From positions 3,162,001 through 3,226,000 of the forward strand of contig NZ_OCSR01000001.1 of the NCBI RefSeq assembly GCF_900230185.1: DNA of 64,000 nt. The letters run 5' to 3'. The translations under genes were made by a program, and so were the position numbers. The DNA comes from Burkholderia sp. OK233. Lineage in GTDB: Bacteria; Pseudomonadota; Gammaproteobacteria; Burkholderiales; Burkholderiaceae. The notes beneath the pieces are model-generated. The model was not told where the DNA came from. It saw only the letters and a list, made by a program, of their open reading frames with translations, and did not search any database. Of this stretch, positions 26,695 to 36,008 are shown piece after piece. Each line of letters opens with the position of its first letter. The stretch's first letter is position 1.

Positions 26695-26729
26695 ACAAAG
26701 CCTCCCTTTGCGGGAGGCTTTGTTTTTTT
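26695..26729 (+). terminator. Rho-independent terminator of dps
   Basis: Perfect 12-bp stem ACAAAGCCTCCC / GGGAGGCTTTGT with loop TTTGC and a T-run. Confidence 0.92.
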
Positions 26730-26884
26730 CGGCGCCGGATCCGGATTCAGCTGTAGCTCAAGGCCCGGCTGCGGTTGCGGCCTCGGTTCTGGCTCCCGGC
26801 AGGTGAGCTTCGCCCTCCTGAGGGCCGCCTTCCGTCCGCATCCCGTAAAATAGCGGCACCGCCTGCACTTCACCGAATCCGCCC

Positions 26885-27748
26885 ATGTTCGCCCGACTTC
26901 CCCTGTATCTGCGCCTCGTGCGCATGGACAAGCCGATCGGCAGCCTGCTGCTGCTGTGGCCGACGCTCAATGCGCTGTGGATTGCCTCGGACGGTCATCC
27001 GTCGTGGCCGCTGCTGGTGATTTTCACGGTGGGTACCGTGCTGATGCGCTCGGCGGGTTGTGCGATCAACGACTACGCGGATCGCGACTTCGATCGCTAC
27101 GTGAAGCGCACGGAAAACCGGCCGATCACATCGGGCAAGATCAAGGCATGGGAAGCGGTGGCGCTGGCGGCCGGCTTGTCGCTGCTGGCCTTTCTGCTGA
27201 TTCTGCCGCTGAATACGTTGACGAAGGAGTTATCGGTGGCGGCGCTGTTCGTCGCCGGTTCGTATCCGTTCACGAAGCGCTTCTTTGCGATTCCGCAGGC
27301 TTATCTGGGCATCGCGTTTGGTTTCGGTATTCCGATGGCGTTCGCCGCAATTCAGGATCACGTTCCGATGCTCGCCTGGGTCATGCTGTTGGCTAACGTG
27401 TTCTGGTCGGTTGCGTACGACACCGAATACGCGATGGTCGATCGCGACGACGACATCAAGATCGGCATCCGCACGTCGGCGCTGACCTTCGGCCGCTTCG
27501 ACGTGGCGGCGATCATGCTGTGCTATGCGGCGACGCTGGGGATTTACGTCGGCATCGGCGTGATGCTCAGCTTCGGCGCGTTGTATTGGCTGGGATGGGC
27601 GGCGGCTGTGGGCTGCGCGATCTATCACTACACGTTGATCCGCAATCGCGAGCGCATGGCGTGCTTCGCGGCGTTCCGTCATAACAACTGGCTGGGCGGC
27701 GCGTTGTTTGTCGGTATCGCAGCGCATTACGCGGCGGCTTCGTTTTAA
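26885..27748 (+). CDS. ubiA: 4-hydroxybenzoate octaprenyltransferase (UbiA)
   Basis: A 287-residue polytopic membrane prenyltransferase of ubiquinone synthesis. Both Asp-rich motifs are present: NDYADRDFD at 62-70, which binds the prenyl diphosphate, and [13 protein letters not shown] at about 180-193. [23 protein letters not shown] is the conserved N-terminus, and eight to nine helices follow. It stands alone on the + strand and converges with proC across a GC hairpin. Confidence 0.96.
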   Translation: MFARLPLYLRLVRMDKPIGSLLLLWPTLNALWIASDGHPSWPLLVIFTVGTVLMRSAGCAINDYADRDFDRYVKRTENRPITSGKIKAWEAVALAAGLSLLAFLLILPLNTLTKELSVAALFVAGSYPFTKRFFAIPQAYLGIAFGFGIPMAFAAIQDHVPMLAWVMLLANVFWSVAYDTEYAMVDRDDDIKIGIRTSALTFGRFDVAAIMLCYAATLGIYVGIGVMLSFGALYWLGWAAAVGCAIYHYTLIRNRERMACFAAFRHNNWLGGALFVGIAAHYAAASF

Positions 27749-27773
27749 TTCTTCTGCGGTTCTCTAGCGCTGC

Positions 27774-27809
27774 GGACGCCGCCTCGGTTCGATTCGAGGC
27801 AGTGCGTCC
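27774..27809. terminator. GC-rich hairpin between ubiA and proC
   Basis: Nested stem GGACGC...GCGTCC with inner GCCTCG / CGAGGC. No T-run follows, so termination efficiency is uncertain. It lies midway between convergent genes. Confidence 0.5.
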
Positions 27810-27858
27810 TTCGGCGTCACTCGGCTCCTGACTGCTGAGCGCGGGCTTCAGACCGCCC

Positions 27859-28674
27859 TTACAGCTTGCCGAACTCGTCGCCCATTTCCTTGGCGCGCGC
27901 ATCGGCGGCGAGCACGCCGCGCACGATCGCATCCTTGATCCCGCTTGCGTCGAACGACGTCAGCGCGGCCGCCGTGGTGCCGCCCTTCGACGTCACGCGT
28001 TCGCGCAACAGGCTCGGCGGCTCGTCCGAGTTCGCCGCCAATTGCGCGGCACCCGTGAAGGTTGCGACTGCCAGCGCGCGGCCTTGCGCTTCATCCATAC
28101 CGAGCTGGCGCGCGGCTTCCTGCAGCGCTTCGATGAAATAAAACACGTAAGCAGGACCACTGCCCGAAATCGCGGTGACGGCGTCGATTTTCGCTTCGTC
28201 GTCGAACCAGACGGTTTCGCCAACCGCGCCCAGCACCTGCGACGCGAGCGCGCGGCCGGTTTCGTCGACGCTGCCGGTCGCGACGAGGCCCGTGACGCCC
28301 ATGCCGATCAGCGCCGGCGTATTCGGCATCACGCGCACGATGCGTGCATGGCCGTTCAGCCAGCGCGACATGTCATCCATGCGAATGCCCGCGACGATGC
28401 TGATTGCCAGTTGCGACGCCGTCAGATGCGGCGCCAGTGCCTCGGCGACACTCTTCAGGATCTGCGGCTTCACCGCCAGCACGACGGCGTCATAGGATGC
28501 GAGCACGGCGTCCGCGGCGGCGCCGGTTTTGATGCCGAATTGCTGCTCATTGCGTTGGCGCGCGTCTTCGTTGGGGTCGATCGCGTACAGGTCAGCGGGT
28601 GCGACGCCGCGTTTGATGAGACCGCCGATCAATGCGGCGGCCATATTGCCACCACCGATAAAAGCAATTTTCAT
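27859..28674 (-). CDS. proC: Pyrroline-5-carboxylate reductase
   Basis: A 271-residue NAD(P)H-dependent reductase that makes proline. The Rossmann start is MKIAFIGGGNMAAALIGGL. VRVMPNTPALIGMGVTGL and VTAISGSGPAYVFYFIEAL are conserved substrate-side segments, and LRERVTSKGGTTAAAL is the C-terminal signature. It starts 53 bases after yggS ends, so yggS-proC is a two-gene operon, a widely conserved pairing. Confidence 0.96.
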   Translation of the reverse strand: MKIAFIGGGNMAAALIGGLIKRGVAPADLYAIDPNEDARQRNEQQFGIKTGAAADAVLASYDAVVLAVKPQILKSVAEALAPHLTASQLAISIVAGIRMDDMSRWLNGHARIVRVMPNTPALIGMGVTGLVATGSVDETGRALASQVLGAVGETVWFDDEAKIDAVTAISGSGPAYVFYFIEALQEAARQLGMDEAQGRALAVATFTGAAQLAANSDEPPSLLRERVTSKGGTTAAALTSFDASGIKDAIVRGVLAADARAKEMGDEFGKL

Positions 28675-28727
28675 AATGTTCCGAAAGAAGTGCCGTGAGG
28701 TGTCGGGAAGGGAAAGATCTGAAACGG

Positions 28728-29426
28728 TCAGTGGGAGTAATCGCGCGCACCGAAGATCGCGGTGCCGACGCGCACGATCGTCGCGCCTTCCAGCACGGCG
28801 GCTTCGAGGTCGCTCGACATGCCCATCGAGAGCGTATCGAGTTCCAGGCCGTCGTTGCGCAGACGCTCGAACAGTTCACGCAGTTGCCGATGCGGCACGC
28901 GCTGCTCCTCGAGGCTGCCGGCCGGCTCCGGAATCGCCATCAGGCCGCGCAGATTCAGCTTCGGCAGCGCGGCGATTGCCTGCGCGACCTCGACGGCCTC
29001 GGGAATGCTCGCACCGCTTTTCGACGCTTCGCCGCTAATGTTGACCTGCAGGCAGACGTTCAACGCCGGCAGGTTGTCCGGGCGCTGCTCCGACAGCCGC
29101 TGTGCGATCTTCAGGCGGTCGACCGAATGCACCCAGTCGAAATTCTCGGCAACCGGGCGCGTCTTGTTCGATTGCAACGGTCCGATGAAATGCCATTCGA
29201 GTGCGGCCCGCAGATCGGCCAGCGCTTCGATCTTGGTGATCGATTCCTGCACGTAGTTCTCACCGAACGCGCGTTGGCCGGCTGCGTAGGCGGCGCGCAC
29301 GTCTTCGGCCGGAAACGTCTTCGAGACCGCGAGCAGGGTGATCGAACGCGGGTCGCGTCCGGCCACCTGCGCGGCGAGGGCGATGCGCTGCTGCACCGCT
29401 TCGAGGTTGTGAGTCAGATCAGGCAT
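28728..29426 (-). CDS. yggS: PLP-homeostasis protein, YggS/PLPBP family
   Basis: A 232-residue single-domain alanine-racemase-fold protein. PLP binds the Lys in LLAVSKTFPAEDVRAAY; AFGENYVQE, LEWHFIGPLQSNK and LSMGMSSDLEAAV follow in family order, and VRVGTAIFGARDY ends the barrel. It has no known enzymatic turnover but keeps free PLP and amino acid pools in balance. It is the first gene of the yggS-proC operon. Confidence 0.95.
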   Translation of the reverse strand: MPDLTHNLEAVQQRIALAAQVAGRDPRSITLLAVSKTFPAEDVRAAYAAGQRAFGENYVQESITKIEALADLRAALEWHFIGPLQSNKTRPVAENFDWVHSVDRLKIAQRLSEQRPDNLPALNVCLQVNISGEASKSGASIPEAVEVAQAIAALPKLNLRGLMAIPEPAGSLEEQRVPHRQLRELFERLRNDGLELDTLSMGMSSDLEAAVLEGATIVRVGTAIFGARDYSH

Positions 29427-29577
29427 GGAACGGGTCCGGAAGTCCGGCGAAAGGCAATGATCGAATTATACGGACGCCGCCACCTCGCGCCGCTTTATGC
29501 CGCTGCCGGATAGGCGAACGCGCTTGCGGTGAGGTACCGCAAGCCACGTGTCGTGCTTCTCGTCAAAATCGATCGCC

Positions 29578-30804
29578 TCAGGTGGACAGCATGTGCTCCA
29601 CGAGTTCGATCCAGTGCGCGACCGGTGTGGACGTGCCGCTTTGCAGATGCGCAATGCAGCCGACGTTGGCCGACACGATCACCTGCGGCTCCTGCGCCTG
29701 CAGCCGCTCGAGCTTCTGGTCGCGCAATGCGTACGAGAGCTTGGGCTGGGTCAGCGAATAAGTCCCGGCCGAGCCGCAGCAGAGATGATTGTCGACGGGC
29801 AGGCGCACTTCCACGCCGAGCGCCGTTAGCAGGTGTTCGACCTTGCCGCGCACCTGCTGACCATGCTGCAACGTGCACGGCGGATGGAAGGCCACCGTAT
29901 GGATCGCGCGGCGGCGTGTCACGGCAACAAGCGCTTCTTCGAACTCCGGCAGGATCTCCGCGACGTCGCGCGTCAGCTCGGTCACGCGGCGCGCCTTCTC
30001 CGCATACGCGGGATCGTTGCGCAGCAGATGCGCGTATTCCTTGACCGTCGCGCCGCAGCCGGACGCGTTCATCACGATCGCTTCGACACCCTGTTCGATA
30101 TACGGCCACCACGCGTCGATGTTGGCGCGCAGGTCGTCGAGCGCTTCGTCGTTGTAGCCCAGGTGCAGACGGATTGCACCGCAACAGCCTGCTTCGGGCG
30201 CGATCAACGTTTCCACGCCGAGCGCATCGAGCACCCGTGCCGTCGCGACGTTGACGTTCGGCATCATCGACGGTTGCACGCAGCCCGCGAGCATCAGCAT
30301 CTTGCGCGGATGTTTCGCGGTTGGCCATTCGAGCGGCCGCTGGCGCGCGGGCACCTTGTCGCGCAATTTTCTGGGCAGGAGCGGGCGGAAGTGCTGACCG
30401 AGGCGCATGACCGGCGTGAACAGCGCGCTGTTCGGCACGAAGCTCGCGAGCAGCCGGCGCACCATCCGCTGACGGAGTGGGCGCGTGACCTTTTCCTCGG
30501 TGATCTTGCGGCCGATCTCGACCAGCCTGCCGTATTGCACGCCGGAGGGGCAGGTCGTTTCGCAGCTGCGGCAAGTGAGGCAGCGGTCCAGATGGACCTG
30601 GGTGCTGCGCGTGACCGCCGCGCCTTCCACCATCTGCTTGATCAGATAGATACGGCCGCGTGGGCCGTCGAGTTCGTCGCCGAGTATCTGATAGGTCGGG
30701 CAGGTCGCGGTGCAGAAACCGCAGTGCACGCAATTACGCAGGATGGCTTCGGCTTCGTCGCCATCGGGCGTGTTGCGAATGAAGTCCGCGAGGTTGGTTT
30801 GCAT
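29578..30804 (-). CDS. glcF: Glycolate oxidase iron-sulfur subunit (GlcF)
   Basis: A 408-residue subunit with two 4Fe-4S ferredoxin-type motifs: C25, C28, C31, C35 (CVHCGFCTATCP) and C75, C78, C81, C85 (CLTCRSCETTCP). Two CCG domains follow, visible as LAGCVQPSMMPN...GCCGA and HPPCTLQHGQQ...CCGSAG. It passes electrons from the flavin subunits towards quinone. I used the ATG at 30804 because it begins MQTNLADFI, the usual GlcF N-terminus; the longer open frame overlaps glcE. Confidence 0.95.
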   Translation of the reverse strand: MQTNLADFIRNTPDGDEAEAILRNCVHCGFCTATCPTYQILGDELDGPRGRIYLIKQMVEGAAVTRSTQVHLDRCLTCRSCETTCPSGVQYGRLVEIGRKITEEKVTRPLRQRMVRRLLASFVPNSALFTPVMRLGQHFRPLLPRKLRDKVPARQRPLEWPTAKHPRKMLMLAGCVQPSMMPNVNVATARVLDALGVETLIAPEAGCCGAIRLHLGYNDEALDDLRANIDAWWPYIEQGVEAIVMNASGCGATVKEYAHLLRNDPAYAEKARRVTELTRDVAEILPEFEEALVAVTRRRAIHTVAFHPPCTLQHGQQVRGKVEHLLTALGVEVRLPVDNHLCCGSAGTYSLTQPKLSYALRDQKLERLQAQEPQVIVSANVGCIAHLQSGTSTPVAHWIELVEHMLST

Positions 30805-30812
30805 CGCGTCGC

Positions 30813-31901
30813 TCAGAAGTCGGGGTAGAGGCGGCCGCGATTGAAGATGCGGGCCGGGTCGAAGGCGGTTTTCAGGCCGCGATGGATTTTCATCAGCGGT
30901 GCGGGCAGCGGCGTGAACACCCCGGCGCTGCGGTCGTAGCCATAGCCGGTACGAAAGATGGTGGCGTGGCCGCCAGCCTGTTTGGCGCTGATGCGCACGG
31001 TTTGCGCGTCGGTGTCGGTGATCCACCAACGCTGGCCGCCGCCCCATTCCATCAGTTGCGCGCCGGGCAATTGCATCGGCTCTGTGATCGACGGTAGCGC
31101 GAGGCGCCAGAGCGCGGCCTTCGGCGGGATGGCTGCAAAGAACGAGTCGGTCTGTTCGCGCAGGCCGGCCCAGAAGCGCTCCGCTTCAACGGCATCGACG
31201 ACTTCGCCGCCGAGCGCCGTGCGCGCCGCTTTGACCGCGGCTTCCGCGCCGGCCATTCGCACGGCCAGCGTGCCGTGACGCCATGCGCTCGCCGTGATCG
31301 GCAGTGGGCGGCCGCCCCATTCGTTGAGCTTGCGGACCGCATCGGTGCCGTTCATGTCAAATTTGAGCGTGGTTTCGGCCTGCGGCAGCGGCAGTACCTT
31401 GACCGACAGTTCGAGGATCAGCCCAAGGGTGCCCAGCGAACCCGCCATTAAACGGGAGACGTCGTATCCGGCGACGTTCTTCACCACCTGGCCGCCAAAA
31501 TGCAGCGCCTGGCCCTGGCCGTTCATGACGACGGCGCCCAGCACGAAGTCGCGCGCCGCGCCGGCCGCCGGGCGGCGTGGACCGGCGATGCCCGCCGCGA
31601 TGCAGCCGCCGAAGGTGGCCTGCGGCCCGAAGTGTGGCGGTTCGAAGGCGAGCATCTGGTGGTGTTCGGCGAGCGCGGCCTCGATCTCCAGCAGGGGCGT
31701 GCCCGCGCGCGCCGTGATGACCAGTTCGGCCGGGTCGTAGGCGATGATGCCGCGATAAGCGCGCGTGTCGAGGATGTCACCTTCCAGCGTCTGACCGTAC
31801 CAGTCTTTGGTGCCGCCGCCACGGATGCGCAGTGTGCGCCCTTCGGCGCTGGCTGAACGCACGCGTTCAGACCAAACGGCGACGATGTCGTCCTCTTCCA
31901 T
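30813..31901 (-). CDS. glcE: Glycolate oxidase FAD-binding subunit (GlcE)
   Basis: A 362-residue FAD_binding_4 protein. The PP-loop is LRIRGGGTKDWYG, further FAD contacts are FGGCIAAGIAGPRRPAAG and VVKNVAGYDVSRLMAGSLGTLGLILELSVKVLP. The chain is shorter than GlcD, as usual for GlcE. It ends eight bases before the glcF start, so the two are translated together. It is separated from glcD by 270 bases including a strong hairpin. Confidence 0.94.
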   Translation of the reverse strand: MEEDDIVAVWSERVRSASAEGRTLRIRGGGTKDWYGQTLEGDILDTRAYRGIIAYDPAELVITARAGTPLLEIEAALAEHHQMLAFEPPHFGPQATFGGCIAAGIAGPRRPAAGAARDFVLGAVVMNGQGQALHFGGQVVKNVAGYDVSRLMAGSLGTLGLILELSVKVLPLPQAETTLKFDMNGTDAVRKLNEWGGRPLPITASAWRHGTLAVRMAGAEAAVKAARTALGGEVVDAVEAERFWAGLREQTDSFFAAIPPKAALWRLALPSITEPMQLPGAQLMEWGGGQRWWITDTDAQTVRISAKQAGGHATIFRTGYGYDRSAGVFTPLPAPLMKIHRGLKTAFDPARIFNRGRLYPDF

Positions 31902-32171
31902 GGTGTCCTGCTTCGTTGTGTTTCGATTGATTGTACCGGGCGGCGGCGCGCTGGCAACCCGGAGCGGACCCGCATCGGGTAATCAGGGTGGGAGCGGGGA
32001 GGCGCTTGGGGCTTGGGATTTGTGGAGGCGTCGGCGGGGAGCGCGCGGGCAGGGAGGCGGGCTGGTGGCGTTTGGGAGTCCCGCTATGTGGACAGGCGGC
32101 GCAGAGCCGGTCGGCGGCTGCGCCATGTGACGCTGCGGGCCCGCTTTGGGCCGGCAGCGTCATAAGCCGTC
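31902..32171. other. Intergenic region glcD / glcE
   Basis: No gene is seen in these 270 bases; it is G-rich and carries the hairpin at 32128-32162. A promoter for glcE-glcF may lie close to 31902-31950. Confidence 0.55.
32128..32162 (-). terminator. Strong GC hairpin just past glcD
   Basis: Stem TGACGCTGC / GCAGCGTCA with inner GGCCC / GGGCC. It begins 10 bases after the glcD stop codon. There is no T-run, so it may act by pausing or as an mRNA 3-prime stabiliser and lower expression of glcE-glcF relative to glcD. Confidence 0.5.
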
Positions 32172-33665
32172 TTAAAACCGCGGCAGGTCCGGGTGCGGCA
32201 GCAAACCGCCGCGCACATGCATCTTGCCGTACTCGGCGCAACGCGCGCGGGTGGGAATGCCCTTGTCGGGATTGAGCAAGCCCGGCGCGTCAAAGGCGCG
32301 TTTGACCGCGTGGAATGCATCGCGCTCTTCGGGCGAAAACTGCACGCACATCGAATTGATTTTCTCGATGCCCACGCCGTGCTCGCCGGTCACCGTGCCG
32401 CCCAGTTCGACGCAGGTTTCGAGAATGTCGCAACCGAAGGCTTCGGCCCGGTGCCACTCGTCCATGTCGTTGCCGTTGAACAGGATCAGCGGATGCATGT
32501 TGCCGTCGCCGGCATGGAACACGTTGATGCAGCGCAGGCCGTATTTCTTCTCCATGACTTCGATGCGCGCCAGCAGCGGTCCGATACTGCGGCGCGGCAC
32601 GGTGCCGTCCATGCAGTAGTAGTCGGGCGAAATGCGGCCTGCCGCGGGAAACGCGTTCTTGCGCCCGGACCAGAAGCGCAGCCGTTCATTCTCCGAGCGC
32701 GAAATCTGGATGCGGGTTGCACCCTGTTCGCGCAGCACCGCGGTCATGCGCACGATTTCGTCGGCCACTTCCTCAGCTGTGCCGTCCGATTCGCACAACA
32801 GGATCGCCGCCGCGTCGAGGTCGTAGCCCGCGTTGACGAATTCTTCGACGGCGCGCGTAGCCGGTTTGTCCATCATCTCCAAACCGGCCGGAATGATGCC
32901 TGCTGCAATGATGCCGGCGACCGCGTTGCCGCCTTTCACGACGTCGTCGAAACTGGCCATGATGACCTGCGCCGTTTGCGGCTTCGGGATCAGCTTGACG
33001 GTGACTTCGGTGACGATCGCGAACATGCCTTCACTGCCGATCATCACCGCGAGCAGATCGAGCCCGGGCGCGTCAGGCCCGAGCGACCCGAATTCGACGA
33101 TGTCGCCTTCCATCGTCACGGCGCGAACACGCAGCACGTTGTGCACGGTAAGGCCGTACTTGAGGCAGTGCACGCCGCCCGAATTCTCAGAGACGTTGCC
33201 GCCGATCGTGCAGGCGATCTGCGACGACGGATCGGGCGCGTAGTAAAGCCCGTAGGGCGCGGCGGCTTCGGAGATCGACAGATTGCGCACCCCCGGTTGT
33301 ACGGTCGCGGTCCGGGCATACGAGTCGACTTCGACGATCTTGCGGAAGCGCGCAAGCGACACCACCACGCCGTGACGAATCGGCATCGCCCCGCCGGACA
33401 AACCGGTGCCCGCGCCGCGTGGCACGATCGGCACGTCGAGCCGGTGACAGATCTGCACGATGCGCTGGACCTGCGATTCCGTCTCGGGCAATGCGACCGC
33501 GAGCGGCAGACGCCTGTATGCGGCGAGACCGTCGCACTCGTAGGCGACGGTGTCTTCTTCGCGATACAGCAGACAGTGGTTCGGCAGCACGGCCATCAGC
33601 GCCTGCACGACTTCGCGCTGGCGCTGGGCGAGAACTTCGGCCGTCAGTTCGACGGGTGCGTTCAT
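32172..33665 (-). CDS. glcD: Glycolate oxidase catalytic FAD subunit (GlcD)
   Basis: A 497-residue flavoenzyme that oxidises glycolate (and D-lactate) to the 2-oxo acid. The PCMH FAD domain has IVPRGAGTGLSGGAMP, CTIGGNVSENSGG and VMIGSEGMFAIVTEVTVKL. The C-terminal domain has NVFHAGDGNMHPLI and GGTVTGEHGVGIEK, whose His residues sit at the active site. It is on the same strand as glcE-glcF. A second flavoenzyme of the same superfamily starts upstream at 35182. Confidence 0.94.
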   Translation of the reverse strand: MNAPVELTAEVLAQRQREVVQALMAVLPNHCLLYREEDTVAYECDGLAAYRRLPLAVALPETESQVQRIVQICHRLDVPIVPRGAGTGLSGGAMPIRHGVVVSLARFRKIVEVDSYARTATVQPGVRNLSISEAAAPYGLYYAPDPSSQIACTIGGNVSENSGGVHCLKYGLTVHNVLRVRAVTMEGDIVEFGSLGPDAPGLDLLAVMIGSEGMFAIVTEVTVKLIPKPQTAQVIMASFDDVVKGGNAVAGIIAAGIIPAGLEMMDKPATRAVEEFVNAGYDLDAAAILLCESDGTAEEVADEIVRMTAVLREQGATRIQISRSENERLRFWSGRKNAFPAAGRISPDYYCMDGTVPRRSIGPLLARIEVMEKKYGLRCINVFHAGDGNMHPLILFNGNDMDEWHRAEAFGCDILETCVELGGTVTGEHGVGIEKINSMCVQFSPEERDAFHAVKRAFDAPGLLNPDKGIPTRARCAEYGKMHVRGGLLPHPDLPRF

Positions 33666-33766
33666 ATGACTTGTCTCCTGGTGTCTTTCACGCTGCGTGC
33701 CCGGTCAAGCCCGGTTGTGCGGCAGGAGGCGTTGCCGCTGCCGCGCCTTTGAGCGTCGATGATCTC

Positions 33767-35182
33767 TCAAGCCGCCCAGGAAAAGATCTTGCCCGGGTTC
33801 ATCAGATTGCGGGGATCGAGCGCGTGTTTGATGGAGCGCATCGTGTCGACGGCGACTTCACCGTGTTCTTCGAGCAGGAAGTTCATCTTGTGCAGACCGA
33901 CACCGTGCTCGCCCGTGCAGGTGCCGTCCATGCGTAGCGCGCGTTGCACGATGAGATGGTTCAGGCGCTCAGCCTCGACGAGCTCTTCAGGCTTGTTCGG
34001 ATCGATCAGGATCGCGACGTGGAAGTTGCCGTCGCCGACATGGCCGACGATCGGGCAGGGCAGTGGCGACGTCTTAAGATCCTGCTCGGTTTCCACCACG
34101 CATTCTGCCAGGCGCGAGATCGGCACGCAGACATCCGTCGTAACGGCGCGGCAGCCGGGCTTGAGTTGCAGCATCGCGAAATAGGCGTTGTGGCGCGCGT
34201 TCCACAGGCGGCTGCGGTCTTCCGGCCGGATCGCCCATTCGAAGCCTTCGCCGGCATTCTGTGAGGCGAGCTCCTGCACCAGTTCGGCTTGCTCTTTCAC
34301 ACCGGCTTCGGTGCCGTGGAATTCGAAGAAGAGCGTGGGCGCCTCGCGCAACGTCAGGTTCGAATGGCGATTGATCGAGCGGATCGCGAGCGAGTCGACG
34401 AACTCGACACGCGCAATCGGCACGCCCATCTGAATCGTTTCGATGACCGCGCGCACCGCATCGCCCATCGACGGGAACGTGCAGACCGCAGCCGAGACCG
34501 CTTCCGGCTGCGGATACAGCCGAACGGTGATTTCGGTAATGACGCCGAGCGTGCCTTCCGAGCCGACGAACAGGCGCGTGAGGTCGTAACCCGCCGACGA
34601 CTTGCGCGCGCGCGTGCCGGTTTTGATCACGCGGCCGTCGGCGAGAACCACCGTCAGCCCGAGTACGTTTTCGCGCATCGTGCCGTAGCGTACGGCGTTG
34701 GTGCCCGAGGCACGCGTGGCCGACATGCCGCCGATGCTTGCGTCAGCGCCCGGGTCGATCGGGAAAAACAGGCCGGTGTCGCGCAGTGCTTCGTTCAGCT
34801 GCTTGCGCGAAATACCGGGTTCGACGGTGACCGTCAGGTCTTCGGCGTTGATCGACAACACCCGGTTCATTTCCGACAGATCGATCGACACGCCGCCTTG
34901 GACCGCCAGCAGATGCCCTTCGAGCGACGAACCGTTGCCGTAGGGGATGATCGGGACGTTGTACTGGCCGCACAGCCTGACGATGGTTTGCACGTCTTCC
35001 GTATTGCGCGCGAATACGACGGCGTCGGGCAGTTGGGGATCGAACGGCGATTCGTCGCGGCCATGGTGGGTACGCACGGCTTCCGCGGTGGACACGCGTT
35101 CGCCGAAAGCGGCTTTGAGGGCAGTCAGCAACTCGGCGGGAAACGGCCGGCGTAGCGGGGCCGGCGGCACGGGATGATTCAC
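33767..35182 (-). CDS. FAD-linked oxidase, D-lactate dehydrogenase (cytochrome)-like
   Basis: A 471-residue paralog of GlcD with the same two-domain plan: IIPYGNGSSLEGH and FVGSEGTLGVITEITVRLYP in the FAD domain, CPIVGHVGDGNFHVAI and GTCTGEHGVGLHKM in the C-terminal domain. It lacks the extra N- and C-terminal parts of GlcD and is closer to mitochondrial-type D-lactate dehydrogenases (DLD/Dld). A D-2-hydroxyacid is therefore the likely substrate, with an electron acceptor other than oxygen. It precedes glcD by 101 bases on the same strand and may be co-transcribed. Confidence 0.88.
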   Translation of the reverse strand: MNHPVPPAPLRRPFPAELLTALKAAFGERVSTAEAVRTHHGRDESPFDPQLPDAVVFARNTEDVQTIVRLCGQYNVPIIPYGNGSSLEGHLLAVQGGVSIDLSEMNRVLSINAEDLTVTVEPGISRKQLNEALRDTGLFFPIDPGADASIGGMSATRASGTNAVRYGTMRENVLGLTVVLADGRVIKTGTRARKSSAGYDLTRLFVGSEGTLGVITEITVRLYPQPEAVSAAVCTFPSMGDAVRAVIETIQMGVPIARVEFVDSLAIRSINRHSNLTLREAPTLFFEFHGTEAGVKEQAELVQELASQNAGEGFEWAIRPEDRSRLWNARHNAYFAMLQLKPGCRAVTTDVCVPISRLAECVVETEQDLKTSPLPCPIVGHVGDGNFHVAILIDPNKPEELVEAERLNHLIVQRALRMDGTCTGEHGVGLHKMNFLLEEHGEVAVDTMRSIKHALDPRNLMNPGKIFSWAA

Positions 35183-35278
35183 GCATGTCTCCTGATATTG
35201 GGGCGGAGCTGTTCTACAGCTTGTGCTTCATTTTACGCCGATCACCCGCGGGTCGGCGTTGGGGACGGCTGCCGCTCC

Positions 35279-35404
35279 TATAATGGCGGCGACCTCACGA
35301 TGCGCGCAATATGGATAACCCGGTGGCCAACCTGGTGGCTTACTCACCGGATTCACCGGCGTCGCGCAGACGCATCGTTACTGAATGAATGCATGGGAGA
35401 CATC
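35279..35404 (+). promoter_or_regulatory. Promoter and structured leader of the cobalamin adenosyltransferase gene
   Basis: A perfect -10 TATAAT lies at 35279-35284; the -35 is poor. Transcription from there gives a leader of about 115 bases. It folds with an outer stem CGATGCG (35298-35304) / CGCATCG (35371-35377) enclosing CCGGTG (35320-35325), which can pair with either of two CACCGG copies (35345-35350 or 35354-35359). No cobalamin-riboswitch B12 box is visible. Confidence 0.45.
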
Positions 35405-35959
35405 ATGGGCAACCGCTTGAGCAAGATCGCCACCCGTACGGGCGACGACGGCAGTACCGGTCTCGGCGATGGCCGGCGCGTGCGCAAAGACAGCGCGCGC
35501 ATTGCCGCAATCGGCGACGTCGATGAACTCAATTCCAATCTCGGCGTGTTGCTGTGCGAAACGCTGCCCGACAAGGTGCGGGCGGCGCTGGTCGCGATTC
35601 AGCACGACCTGTTCGATCTTGGCGGTGAGCTCTGTATTCCCGGCCACACGATGATTACCGACAAGCATCTCGGCCAACTCGATGACTGGCTGGCCGACTA
35701 CAACGCCACCCTGCCGCCATTGAAGGAATTCATTCTGCCCGGCGGTTCGCGCGCGGCCGCACTTGCACACGTGTGTCGTACTGTGTGCCGGCGCGCCGAA
35801 CGATCGATCGTGGCCCTCGGTGAAAGCGAGGCGGTCAATGAGGCGCCGCGCCAGTATGTGAACCGGCTGTCCGACCTGCTGTTCGTGCTCGCGCGCGTGC
35901 TCAATCGCGCGGACGGCGGCAGCGACGTGCTATGGCAGCACGATCGTAGCGCCGGCTAA
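35405..35959 (+). CDS. Cob(I)alamin adenosyltransferase, PduO type
   Basis: A 184-residue ATP:cob(I)alamin adenosyltransferase. The ATP-binding N-terminus is RLSKIATRTGDDGSTGLGDGRRVRKD, followed by RIAAIGDVDELNSNLGVLL. The trimer-helix motif VCRRAERSIVAL and PRQYVNRLSDLLFVLARVLN close the chain. It converts reduced B12 to adenosylcobalamin for B12-dependent mutases or ribonucleotide reductase. The ATG at 35405 has GGGAG upstream; the longer open frame upstream covers the leader and is not used. No B12 enzyme gene is near. Confidence 0.94.
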   Translation: MGNRLSKIATRTGDDGSTGLGDGRRVRKDSARIAAIGDVDELNSNLGVLLCETLPDKVRAALVAIQHDLFDLGGELCIPGHTMITDKHLGQLDDWLADYNATLPPLKEFILPGGSRAAALAHVCRTVCRRAERSIVALGESEAVNEAPRQYVNRLSDLLFVLARVLNRADGGSDVLWQHDRSAG

Positions 35960-36008
35960 TACGGCGCTTCAGTCCCTTTAAGGGCTGTGACAATCTGTCC
36001 GGGGCAAA

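Noticed and set aside
27774..27809. tRNA suggested by a GGTTCGATT word
   Set aside because: The word is the loop of a GC hairpin; no acceptor stem, D-arm or anticodon arm can be drawn around it.
29495..30733. 412-residue alternative frame over glcF
   Set aside because: GlcF with two 4Fe-4S motifs occupies the region in another frame on the same strand; this frame is an Arg/Ala shadow.
35285..35404. Cobalamin riboswitch ahead of the adenosyltransferase gene
   Set aside because: The conserved B12 box is absent and the leader is too short for the known fold; kept only as an unclassified structured leader.
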